Source: CALKUP01 sp964492735 (lineage in GTDB: Bacteria > Patescibacteriota > Patescibacteriia > UBA9570 > XYC2-FULL-38-9). Taken from it: a DNA stretch of 37,985 bases. Both the position numbers and the translations under genes were made by a program. Of this stretch, positions 8,084-15,103 are shown piece after piece. The notes beneath the pieces were generated by a model. The model had not been told where the DNA came from. It saw only the letters and a program-made list of their open reading frames with translations, and did not search any database. The stretch lies in contig CAZBLE010000008.1 in NCBI GenBank assembly GCA_964492735.1, forward strand, positions 1 through 37,985, given 5' to 3'. Each line of letters begins with the position of its first letter. The stretch's first letter is position 1.

Positions 8084-9027
8084 TTATTGTACTTGCTGGA
8101 GTAGATACGTTTCGAAAAAGAGAACGCATTCATGTTTTACGTGATGCATTTATTCAAAAATTTCAGGCCCCGAGCTCAGCTGTTCTCGACCTATCTGCGG
8201 CAGAACAATCAATTCAAGAAATGCAACTTGCGCTTGCTGGCGGTGATTTATTTTCTACAAAAAAATTTGTTGTTCTGCGATCGATTTTCAACAGCAGTGA
8301 AGCCGATCAAGTAACGCTACAAGCATTATTACAATCACTCTCTGAGGATGTGATTTGCGTTATTGTCATTGACACTCTTCCAGCAAAAAAATCTGAGCTC
8401 AAAACATTTTTAGAATCTGTTGAAAAAACAGAACAGTTTCCAGCGCTTACTGTATTTGAAGCAGTTGAGTACGTGCAGCACATGTGTGCGAAAAATGGAG
8501 TGAGTATTGACCAGGCAACCGCTCGGCTCATTGCTGAAGCGTTTCACACCGACACTTGGCAGTTGCACCTACAAACAAAAGCCCTTTGCTTTCAAGTACA
8601 GAGCCAGCCCACTCCAGTAATTACACGTGAAGTAGTCATTGCTATGCTTCCAGAAGAAAGTCAAGAAAATTTCTTCGGACTTACTGATGCAATAACTGCG
8701 CGGAACGTCGAGCTCGTAAGTGAGCTGACTCACAAACATCTTTCTGAAGGAGCTGCAATTCAACTGCTTACAACAATTATTTTTAAACACCTCACTCTGC
8801 TTCGGATTTTTGCACAAACCCCAGAAGCAAACTTAAAAGGCATACATGCATTTGTGCAACAAAAAGCGAAGGATGGTGCGAAGCGCTATTCCGCAGAAGA
8901 ACTTGCCGTAGCAATGGACAAGCTCATGAAGCTTGATGTCGACAGCAAGTCTGGGAAACTCCCTGACCCAGAATCTCGATTGTTGCTAATTCTTTCTCAA
9001 CTTTTGAGTACTAAAAAAGAAGCCTGA
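8080..9027 (+). CDS. holA: DNA polymerase III delta subunit, clamp loader
   Basis: The 315-residue protein matches the delta subunit in length and layout. It has an N-terminal AAA+-like fold without a functional Walker A (MIIVLAGVDTFRKRERIHVL, LFSTKKFVVLR, ICVIVIDTLPAKKSELKTFL), a middle helical domain, and the conserved C-terminal collar (FFGLTDAITARN, AIQLLTTIIFKHLTLLRI, KLPDPESRLLLILSQLL). The delta subunit opens the beta clamp for loading onto primed DNA; the clamp (dnaN) is encoded at 20.9-22.1 kb. Translation is probably coupled to polA through the ATGA overlap. The gene ends in a shared terminator zone convergent with rpsT. Confidence 0.88.
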   Translation: MIIVLAGVDTFRKRERIHVLRDAFIQKFQAPSSAVLDLSAAEQSIQEMQLALAGGDLFSTKKFVVLRSIFNSSEADQVTLQALLQSLSEDVICVIVIDTLPAKKSELKTFLESVEKTEQFPALTVFEAVEYVQHMCAKNGVSIDQATARLIAEAFHTDTWQLHLQTKALCFQVQSQPTPVITREVVIAMLPEESQENFFGLTDAITARNVELVSELTHKHLSEGAAIQLLTTIIFKHLTLLRIFAQTPEANLKGIHAFVQQKAKDGAKRYSAEELAVAMDKLMKLDVDSKSGKLPDPESRLLLILSQLLSTKKEA

Positions 9028-9045
9028 TGGTGAGCTTTGAGGCTC
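9013..9045 (-). terminator. Minus-strand terminator of rpsT, overlapping the end of holA
   Basis: On minus, GAGCCT (9045-9040) pairs with AGGCTT (9025-9020) with one wobble and is followed by C and six T (9018-9013). It lies inside the last codons of holA. Confidence 0.6.
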
Positions 9046-9077
9046 CGCGAGCATGACTGCAAGGTGCTCAGGGACCG

Positions 9078-9105
9078 AGAAGCTTCACCGAAGACTTCTT
9101 TTTTT
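9078..9105 (+). terminator. Plus-strand terminator of polA-holA
   Basis: AGAAGCTTC (9078-9086), loop ACC, then GAAGACTTCT (9090-9099, one bulged A) and a T run to 9105. The left arm can instead pair with GGTGAGCTT at 9029-9037, giving an alternative fold. Confidence 0.75.
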
Positions 9106-9108
9106 CTA

Positions 9109-9372
9109 TTATGCTTTTTTTACTTTTGCTGATTTTGCAACTTGCGCTTTCAAACGAGATGCTTTGTTTGGATGAATAACGTTACGTTTTGCTGCTTTAT
9201 CAAGCGCTTTTTGCGCTTTTACAACTAACGCCTCAACATCTTTCGCGCCTTCCTTTAGAGCGTGTTCCAAGTTCTTCATTGCTTCTTTAATCGCTTTACG
9301 CTTTACGTTATTAAGCGCTGTGCGTTTTTTTGTTTGACGGATCGCTTTACGTGAATTGGCTTTATTTGCCAT
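9109..9372 (-). CDS. rpsT: 30S ribosomal protein S20
   Basis: This 87-residue, very Lys/Arg/Ala-rich helical protein begins MANKANSRKAIRQTKKRT and contains ALDKAAKRNVIHPNKASRLK, the canonical S20 signatures; the length is normal for the family. S20 binds 16S rRNA early in small-subunit assembly. It is monocistronic and convergent with holA. The adjacent MFS operon on the same strand is separated from it by the terminator at 9448-9480. The start is the only Met before the conserved N-terminus. Confidence 0.97.
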   Translation of the reverse strand: MANKANSRKAIRQTKKRTALNNVKRKAIKEAMKNLEHALKEGAKDVEALVVKAQKALDKAAKRNVIHPNKASRLKAQVAKSAKVKKA

Positions 9373-9447
9373 ATAAAATGAAAATTATTTGTTGGGACAA
9401 AATTAATTCAATACTTGAGAGCTTCAAAACACTAGCAAATTCATGAG

Positions 9448-9480
9448 AAAAACGCAAACGAACGAGTCATTTGCGTTTTT
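9448..9480 (-). terminator. Terminator after the MFS gene
   Basis: AAAAACGCAAA (9448-9458) and TTTGCGTTTTT (9470-9480) form a perfect 11-bp stem with an 11-base loop just downstream of the MFS stop at 9491. The symmetrical A/T ends could let it work on both strands. Confidence 0.85.
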
Positions 9481-9490
9481 TACGCGTATC

Positions 9491-11179
9491 TTATTTTGTG
9501 CGACCAAGCTCGGGCTCGTCTGCCGCATCAAATTCACCAAGCTCTGCGGCAAGTTCCGCCCCGCCTTCTCCCAACGCTGAGCCATGTGTTTTACGGATCG
9601 CAATTTCCGGCAAGAACCAAGTAATCACAAATGCAACGCCCATAACAATCGCGGAACCAGTAAAGGCAACGGTAATAGAATCCGCGAGTCCAACACGCAT
9701 CATTTCTGCAAATTGTTCAAATCCTGAAATGAGCTGTTGCTGTACAGCTGCTGGTGCTTGGTGCAGTAACCCAACGATGCGCTCTTTTCCTTGAGCACTC
9801 AATACTTGTTGCAGCGTATTTGCATTAAATGCATCCGGATTAAACTGCGGCGCAATAGATCCAACATTTTGTAAAAACGCATTTCCCTTTGCTTCGTCGA
9901 TATGTCCTGATAAACGGTTATTCAAAATTGTTCCAAAGATTGCGACACCAACGCTTCCGCCAATACTACGGAATAGTTGCACAGATGCTGTCACAACACC
10001 GAGCTTGCTGTGATCAAACGCACTTTGCACAATCACATTAAATACCGGCATACCAACACCGAGCCCAAGTCCAACAATTACCATGTTTCGAATCAATTGC
10101 AGGTTGGTTGTGTCTGCTGACATTTGTGACAACAAGAACATTCCAAGAGAGCCGACAGCAAGTCCTGCGATCGTCAATTTTTTATATTTACCAACACGAG
10201 AAATATACTGCCCTGTGAACACGCTTGAGGTGATCATTCCAACCATCATTGGCGTTAAGATCAAACCAGAACGAGTCGCGTTTACACCAATGACTGTTTG
10301 TGCGAATAACGGGATATATGAAATCGCACCAAACATCCCCATGCCGATCAAAAATGTTGTCGCAACAGATGTCACAAACACGCGAGACTTGAATAGCTCA
10401 AGTGGCAAAATCGGCTCTGCTGCTTTTGATTCAAAAAAGATGAAGGCAACAAGAGATACGGCAGCGCCAACAAATAATCCAATAATCTGTGAGGATCCCC
10501 ATGCATATTCTGTGCCACCCCAAACACACGCAAGCAATAAACAGACAAGCGAGACCGCCATTGTGAACGCACCAAAAACATCAATACTGCGTTTGCGCGC
10601 TTCTGGAACAATTCGTGGCAAGACATACCAAACAACCGCGAGCGCAATAATGCCAACTGGAACGTTTACATAAAACACCCAACGCCAATTCCCAGCGTCT
10701 GTCAGCGCGCCGCCAATGAGCGGCCCAGCAACACTCGATAATCCAAAGACACCACCGATCAGCCCTTGCCATTTACTACGCTCTGCTGGCGGGAAAATAT
10801 CACCAATAACTGCAAATGAATTCACCATAATTGCGCCGCCGCCAAGACCTTGAATCGCACGGAAGATAATAAGCTGCGTCATGTCTTGCGCCGCTCCAGA
10901 GAGCGCTGATCCGATCAAAAAAATAACAATACCGCTGATATAAAAATACTTGCGACCGTACATGTCCGACAGTTTGCCATAAATTGGAACAATAATTGTC
11001 GACGCGAGCATGTATGACGTAAAGAGCCAACTTAAATGCTCAAAGCCGTTCAGCTCTTGCGCAATACGCGGCATCGCTGTTGCGACAATTGTTTGATCGA
11101 GTGCTGATAAGAGCATTGCGAGGATAACACCGATCATCACACTGATCTTCTGGTTTTTTGTAAGCTCGGACATGATCAT
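9491..11179 (-). CDS. MFS multidrug exporter, DHA2 (EmrB/QacA) family
   Basis: The 562-residue protein is long enough for the 14-helix DHA2 topology. Visible signatures are the N-terminal helix with LDQTIVATAMPRIAQEL (motif D1-like), motif A in loop 2-3 (GKLSDMYGRKYFY), RAIQGLGGGAIMV (motif B) and motif C in helix 5 (SVAGPLIGG). A long hydrophilic segment before the last helix and a charged C-terminal tail are also typical. Such proteins export drugs or toxic small molecules using the proton gradient. Its ATG overlaps the stop of the MarR-family gene by 4 bases, so the pair forms a regulator-exporter operon. A second in-frame ATG two codons later is equally possible. Confidence 0.93.
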   Translation of the reverse strand: MIMSELTKNQKISVMIGVILAMLLSALDQTIVATAMPRIAQELNGFEHLSWLFTSYMLASTIIVPIYGKLSDMYGRKYFYISGIVIFLIGSALSGAAQDMTQLIIFRAIQGLGGGAIMVNSFAVIGDIFPPAERSKWQGLIGGVFGLSSVAGPLIGGALTDAGNWRWVFYVNVPVGIIALAVVWYVLPRIVPEARKRSIDVFGAFTMAVSLVCLLLACVWGGTEYAWGSSQIIGLFVGAAVSLVAFIFFESKAAEPILPLELFKSRVFVTSVATTFLIGMGMFGAISYIPLFAQTVIGVNATRSGLILTPMMVGMITSSVFTGQYISRVGKYKKLTIAGLAVGSLGMFLLSQMSADTTNLQLIRNMVIVGLGLGVGMPVFNVIVQSAFDHSKLGVVTASVQLFRSIGGSVGVAIFGTILNNRLSGHIDEAKGNAFLQNVGSIAPQFNPDAFNANTLQQVLSAQGKERIVGLLHQAPAAVQQQLISGFEQFAEMMRVGLADSITVAFTGSAIVMGVAFVITWFLPEIAIRKTHGSALGEGGAELAAELGEFDAADEPELGRTK

Positions 11180-11592
11180 AGGCCTTTTGAAATGTTTGTA
11201 ATAATGCGTTGTAAATCTTTTTTATCTTTGAGTGACATTTTTTGAAGCATCGTTTGCATCCGCTCCATTTTTGCATCCATGGATTTTTTCCACGCCGTCT
11301 TCCCTTTTGTTGTCATCGTGACGCGAATGACTCGACGATCATCTGAATCGTGCGATCGTTTTACATACCCCGCTTTTTCAAGCTTGTCGATATGAGTAGT
11401 CAACGTCGGCATTTTGACATGCATCTCATTTGCGAGAACACGCATTGTTTCGTGGCCTTCGGAAATAAGCTGCAGTGCTTGTAGTTGCACCATACTCAGT
11501 TCATGCGCGAGCGTTACTGTATTTGTTACATTTTTTCGCATGAGCCGCATAAGGCTATATATTTGCAGGGCGATATCTTGTTCAATTTTCAT
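11176..11592 (-). CDS. MarR-family transcriptional regulator
   Basis: The 138-residue protein has the MarR layout: N-terminal dimerisation helices, a winged helix (LQLISEGHETMRVLANEM, then MPTLTTHIDKLEKAGYVKR), the wing motif SDDRRVIRVTMTTKGK with the family's Asp-Arg-Arg, and C-terminal helices with many Met and Lys. MarR proteins repress exporters until a ligand releases them; the exporter here is the overlapping downstream gene. An operator-like palindrome sits over the promoter upstream, implying autorepression of the operon. Confidence 0.93.
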   Translation of the reverse strand: MKIEQDIALQIYSLMRLMRKNVTNTVTLAHELSMVQLQALQLISEGHETMRVLANEMHVKMPTLTTHIDKLEKAGYVKRSHDSDDRRVIRVTMTTKGKTAWKKSMDAKMERMQTMLQKMSLKDKKDLQRIITNISKGL

Positions 11593-11632
11593 ATATTCCC
11601 TTGCATAAAGATGCCTTCAGGCTATTTTATAT

Positions 11633-11677
11633 TTAGTAAGCCTAACTAACTATAAGAGGTCGCCTTGATTTTGTCAA
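11633..11677 (-). promoter_or_regulatory. Promoter and MarR operator of the regulator-exporter operon
   Basis: On minus: TTGACA (11677-11672), exactly 17 bases, TATAGT (11654-11649). An inverted repeat TTAGT-N7-ACTAA (11633-11649) starts at the last -10 base and covers the probable transcription start. Arm and spacer lengths fit MarR-type operators; bound MarR would block RNA polymerase. Confidence 0.8.
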
Positions 11678-11722
11678 TAACACATCTTTTCAAAGCGCAG
11701 CAGTCGTGGTTGTCTATCGAAT

Positions 11723-11758
11723 AAAAAATGAGGCTGTTGGACTCTTTTACAACAGCCT
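11723..11758 (-). terminator. Terminator of the 48-residue ORF
   Basis: On minus, AGGCTGTTG (11758-11750) pairs perfectly with CAACAGCCT (11739-11731) across a 10-base loop and is followed by CATTTTTTATT. Confidence 0.85.
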
Positions 11759-11780
11759 GCCAGTTGAACGGAGCGATTCG

Positions 11781-11927
11781 TTATCTGGCGGTCTTCTTGA
11801 CCGGCGGCCACGCTGGTCGCGATGGATCATGTAATAGATCCACAGCGTCAGCGCCGAGTGCCTTGCGGACGATCACCTTGAGCGAACCAGCGGCGTCTGT
11901 TGCCAGACGTCGATTCTTTCGTCCCAT
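11781..11927 (-). CDS. Small basic orphan protein, 48 residues
   Basis: The ORF starts MGRKNRRLATDAAGSLKVIV and ends PAWPPVKKTAR. It is preceded by a strong Shine-Dalgarno site (GGAGGG, 5 bases before the ATG), has its own terminator 22 bases after the stop, and a TTGACA -35 about 55 bases upstream of the start. It is much more GC-rich than the flanking sequence. The net charge is strongly positive, so nucleic acid or ribosome binding is conceivable, but I recognise no family. The complete set of expression signals is the main reason for calling it real. Confidence 0.65.
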   Translation of the reverse strand: MGRKNRRLATDAAGSLKVIVRKALGADAVDLLHDPSRPAWPPVKKTAR

Positions 11928-11959
11928 TAGACCCTCCACCGTGATTGGTGTAGTTGAAG

Positions 11960-11987
11960 CCTATGTCATGTACACACAACTTGTCAA
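11960..11987 (-). promoter_or_regulatory. Probable promoter of the 48-residue ORF
   Basis: On minus, TTGACA (11987-11982), 16 bases, then CATAGG (11965-11960) preceded by TGA, which resembles an extended -10. The -10 itself is poor. Confidence 0.4.
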
Positions 11988-12006
11988 AAAACATTTTTTC
12001 AAATCT

Positions 12007-12026
12007 CAGCACAGATGCTGTTTTTT
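12007..12026. terminator. Terminator-like hairpin between the nucleotidyltransferase and the small ORF
   Basis: CAGCA (12007-12011) and TGCTG (12016-12020) with loop CAGA, followed by six T on plus. No plus-strand gene ends here, so it may only separate the two minus-strand units. Confidence 0.35.
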
Positions 12027-12069
12027 GGAAAAACGACAAAATACAAAATATATCTAGTTTTTACAGCGA

Positions 12070-12459
12070 TTACGCATCAGGCCGTAGCTTCGAGCTTTTG
12101 TATGTTTCTGGCTCAAAAGAATCAATGCGAACAGCTTTGCTTTCCCACTCTTGCGGCAACTTCGCTTTTTGGTCATACCCAAGTGCAATCACATCTGGCG
12201 CGACATCAGTGAGCACTTGCAAATGCTTCCCCCACTCTTCATATCCAAGTCGCGCTTCAGAAACCACTTCAAACGCCGCAACATTCTTCACGCGAACAGT
12301 TTCTGCATCATGCGGCAAACGTCCTTTTAACCGCTCAACATTTGCATCACGCGCCACAACCACGACTAATCGATCGCCAAGCTTTGCAGCTTCACACAAA
12401 AAATATTCATGCCCTTTGTGAAAGACGTCGTACGTTCCAAATGCAAGGACTGTTTTCAT
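12070..12459 (-). CDS. Cytidylyltransferase-like nucleotidyltransferase
   Basis: The 129-residue protein begins MKTVLAFGTYDVFHKGHEYF, which carries the G-x-F/Y-D-x-x-H-x-G-H nucleotide-binding signature of the small nucleotidyltransferase superfamily (TagD, RibL, PanC/NadD relatives). VVVVARDANVERLKGR and ALGYDQKAKLPQEW match the second half of the Rossmann fold, and SSKLRPD near the end occupies the place of the ISST-type motif. Size and motif order fit TagD/FAD-synthetase-like enzymes, which transfer CMP or AMP to a phosphorylated substrate; the substrate cannot be read from sequence. It follows uvrB with a 10-base gap and is probably co-transcribed. The ATG at 12459 is preferred over an upstream ATG at 12465 because it begins the conserved strand. 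Confidence 0.82.
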   Translation of the reverse strand: MKTVLAFGTYDVFHKGHEYFLCEAAKLGDRLVVVVARDANVERLKGRLPHDAETVRVKNVAAFEVVSEARLGYEEWGKHLQVLTDVAPDVIALGYDQKAKLPQEWESKAVRIDSFEPETYKSSKLRPDA

Positions 12460-12469
12460 AAACAAATAA

Positions 12470-14515
12470 TTATCCTCGTTTCTTACGGTTGCCAGACTTG
12501 GCCTGCTTCGCGAGTTTTTTCAAATCACCAAACCGCTGTCGAAAAACTGTTTCGAGCTCGTCCAAATTATCACGCAATCGTGCCGCTTCTTCAAATTCTA
12601 AATTCTCTGCAGCCAGATGCATGCGACCACGAAGCTCATCCAGCACGCGCACAAATTCTGGCTCAGCCAGCTTGTCTGTAATTTCTGGAGCGATCAATGA
12701 ATCGTCCACTTCTTCAACCTTTTTCATTCCACTTAAACGATCATCTCGAATCGCTTTCACAATCGCTGCCGGAACAATGTTGTGCTCGCGGTTGTATTCT
12801 TCTTGCAATGTGCGGCGGCGGTTAATTTCGTCCATTGCGCGCTGCATTGAACCGGTGATCACGTCTGCATACAAAATTGCCGTACCTTCCAAATGCCGAG
12901 CGGCTCGACCCATGGTTTGCGTCAATGCTGTTTCTGAGCGCAAAAACCCTTCTTTGTCCGCGTCTAAAATTGCCACAAGCGAAACCTCTGGTAAATCCAA
13001 GCCTTCACGCAATAAGTTAATGCCGATCAACACGTCATATTTCCCAAGCCGCAAATCACGCAAAATCTCGAGCCGCTCCATGTTGTCAACGTCAGAATGA
13101 ATGTATTGCACGGCAATTCCTTGTTCATTCAAATATTCCATCAACTCTTCCGCCATCCGTTTTGTCAGCGTCGTGATCAATGCGCGCTGCCCTTTGTCAA
13201 TCCGCTCTTTCACGCGCTCAAGCACGTCTTTCACTTGCGTCACCACCGGCTTCACGATAATTTTTGGCTCGGTAATTCCAGTTGGGCGAATCAACTGCTC
13301 GGCAACAATATTTGTTTTGGCTTTTTCATATTTCCCTGGAGTTGCAGAGACATAAATCGTCTGCGGCATGCGCTGCTCAAATTCAGCAAACTGCAGCGGC
13401 CGGTTATCATATGCCCCGCTCACCCGAAACCCATGATCAATCAACGATTCTTTACGCGACCGATCGCCACCATACATTGCGCCAATTTGCGGAATGGTTT
13501 GATGAGACTCATCAATAATCAATAAATAATCATTACCAAAATAATCCAGCAATGTGAACGGTGGTGACCCAGGTTCTCTGCCGTCAAAATAGCGCGAATA
13601 ATTTTCAATCCCATTCACATACCCCACATTTTCAATCATTTCCAAATCAAACTTTGTGCGCTGCGCAAGACGCTGCGCTTCAATCAGTTTGCCGGCTTTT
13701 TCAAACGCCGCGACTTCCCGCTCCATGTCTGCGCGAATATTTTGCACCGCTTTTGTAAAATGCTCATCTGCTGCTTGGTAGAGGGTCGCCGGAAAAATAG
13801 TCACTGTTTGAAAATTACCAAACACCTCACCAGTCAGCACATCAAATTCTGAAATTGCTTCGAGGTCGTTCCCGAAAAAATCAAACCGCAGCGCGCGATG
13901 CTCGCTTGATGTTTGAAACACTTCAACAACATCACCACGCACCCGGAAACTTCCGCGATGAAAATCAATATCGTTGCGAGAATATTGCATGTCGACAAGT
14001 GCAATCAGCAACTGCTCACGATTCAACGAACCAATTGAAACATCCTTGCTGCCAGCTTTGTAACTCTCTGGACTTCCGAGTCCATAAATACACGACACAC
14101 TCGCAACAATAATCGTATCGCGACGCGTTAAAATCGATTGAACAGCCGCGTGCCGCAAACGATCAATCTCTTCGTTAATGTCTGTTTCCTTTTCAATATA
14201 TGTATCACTCCGCGCAATGTAGGCCTCTGGTTGATAATAATCGTAATAACTTACAAAATACTCAACCGCATTTTCCGGAAAAAATTCACGAAACTCTCCA
14301 GCGAGTTGGGCTGCAAGAGTTTTATTATGTGAAATAATCAAAGTTGGCTTTTGGGTTTGCGCAATCACATTCGCCATGGTGAATGTTTTGCCCGATCCAG
14401 TTACGCCCAATAAAATAGCGTCTTTTTCATCTGTTTGCACAGCATTCACCAGTGTTTTAATCGCTGTCGGCTGATCGCCAGAGGGTTGAAAATTGCTTGC
14501 AAGTTTGAATTTCAT
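12470..14515 (-). CDS. uvrB: Excinuclease ABC subunit B
   Basis: The 681-residue protein is the normal UvrB length. It has Walker A GVTGSGKT at 37-44, the damage-probing beta-hairpin YYDYYQPEAYI from residue 90, helicase motifs (LLIIDESH, VSATPG, GINLLREGLDLPEVSLVAILDADKEGFLRS split over motifs V-VI, QTMGRAARH) and a C-terminal UVR domain (LAAENLEFEEAARLRDNLDE) that contacts UvrC. UvrB verifies lesions delivered by UvrA and recruits UvrC for nucleotide excision repair. uvrA and uvrC are not in this window. The basic C-terminus SGNRKKRG is a lineage detail. Confidence 0.97.
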   Translation of the reverse strand: MKFKLASNFQPSGDQPTAIKTLVNAVQTDEKDAILLGVTGSGKTFTMANVIAQTQKPTLIISHNKTLAAQLAGEFREFFPENAVEYFVSYYDYYQPEAYIARSDTYIEKETDINEEIDRLRHAAVQSILTRRDTIIVASVSCIYGLGSPESYKAGSKDVSIGSLNREQLLIALVDMQYSRNDIDFHRGSFRVRGDVVEVFQTSSEHRALRFDFFGNDLEAISEFDVLTGEVFGNFQTVTIFPATLYQAADEHFTKAVQNIRADMEREVAAFEKAGKLIEAQRLAQRTKFDLEMIENVGYVNGIENYSRYFDGREPGSPPFTLLDYFGNDYLLIIDESHQTIPQIGAMYGGDRSRKESLIDHGFRVSGAYDNRPLQFAEFEQRMPQTIYVSATPGKYEKAKTNIVAEQLIRPTGITEPKIIVKPVVTQVKDVLERVKERIDKGQRALITTLTKRMAEELMEYLNEQGIAVQYIHSDVDNMERLEILRDLRLGKYDVLIGINLLREGLDLPEVSLVAILDADKEGFLRSETALTQTMGRAARHLEGTAILYADVITGSMQRAMDEINRRRTLQEEYNREHNIVPAAIVKAIRDDRLSGMKKVEEVDDSLIAPEITDKLAEPEFVRVLDELRGRMHLAAENLEFEEAARLRDNLDELETVFRQRFGDLKKLAKQAKSGNRKKRG

Positions 14516-14560
14516 AGAACTTTTAGCTTACTGCGAAACCCAAAAAATCACAAGACAATT

Positions 14561-14806
14561 TTAATATTTTGAATACGTTTGGTCAGATCGACGCTCTAAT
14601 GCAAGAACAACAACATTTTTATTATTAGTAAGTTGGAAAATCACCCGAAATTGACCTTTACGAACACGATAAATATCGTCGTGACCTGAAAGTTTTTTAA
14701 TGTCCAAATTGGAGAATTTTTGTGCTTCAATAGCTTCTAGTAACTTGCGAAACAACTCACGTTCTTTTGGTGTTAATTTTTTTAAGGCTTTTGTTATTTT
14801 GTCCAT
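14561..14806 (-). CDS. RelE/ParE-superfamily toxin
   Basis: The 81-residue protein has a long N-terminal helical hairpin (MDKITKALKKLTPKERELF), then LDIKKLSGHDDIYRVRKGQFRVIF and VVVLALERRSDQTYSKY, the usual RelE-fold pattern of a basic beta sheet (YRVRKGQFRVIF) with a C-terminal Arg-Arg and Tyr. RelE-type proteins cleave mRNA in the ribosomal A site; ParE-type relatives poison gyrase, and sequence alone does not decide between them. It lies 13 bases downstream of a Phd/YefM-type antitoxin on the same strand, the usual antitoxin-first order. Confidence 0.88.
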   Translation of the reverse strand: MDKITKALKKLTPKERELFRKLLEAIEAQKFSNLDIKKLSGHDDIYRVRKGQFRVIFQLTNNKNVVVLALERRSDQTYSKY

Positions 14807-14819
14807 AGAGACATGGAAT

Positions 14820-15032
14820 CTACAACCGCTTTAACAAATCCTTGATATTTACTCCGCCTTTTTTTAATTTTGTAAAATCAATAACCTCCTCCCACTGCTC
14901 ATCTTCATCCACTGGAGAGATTTTAAATAGCGGTTTTCCGCGACGCACAACGACAAAAGCTTGTCCTTGTATAATTTGTTTTTCGTATGCAGCTGTATTT
15001 TCTCGTAATTCTTTTAATCCAATTATTTTCAT
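14820..15032 (-). CDS. Phd/YefM-type antitoxin
   Basis: The 70-residue protein starts MKIIGLKELRENTAAYEKQI with VVVRRGKPLFKISPV, which is the Phd/YefM DNA-binding N-domain. The C-terminal half (WEEVIDFTKLKKGGVNIKDL) is the flexible part that would wrap the toxin. AGGGG sits 5 bases before the ATG. The antitoxin-toxin complex normally autorepresses the operon, and the promoter carries TATCTT/AAGATA inverted repeats in the right places. Confidence 0.9.
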   Translation of the reverse strand: MKIIGLKELRENTAAYEKQIIQGQAFVVVRRGKPLFKISPVDEDEQWEEVIDFTKLKKGGVNIKDLLKRL

Positions 15033-15041
15033 ATCCCCTGT

Positions 15042-15093
15042 TTATCTTCTTATAAGATAAACTAAAGATATCTTAAGATAATCTTTTTGTCAA
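15042..15093 (-). promoter_or_regulatory. Toxin-antitoxin promoter with two operator palindromes
   Basis: On minus: TTGACA (15093-15088), 17 bases, TATCTT (15070-15065). The perfect 12-bp palindrome TATCTTAAGATA (15069-15080) lies inside the core promoter. A second site with TTATCTT/AAGATAA arms (15042-15048 and 15054-15060) lies between the transcription start and the antitoxin ATG. AAGATATCTT (15065-15074) adds an overlapping palindrome. Such repeated half-sites fit autorepression that depends on the toxin:antitoxin ratio. Confidence 0.8.
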
Positions 15094-15103
15094 GTTGTAT
15101 CAA

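Noticed and set aside
12489..14332. Many plus-strand ORFs opposite uvrB
   Set aside because: They are antisense shadows with no family signatures or ribosome-binding sites; the minus frame is an intact UvrB.
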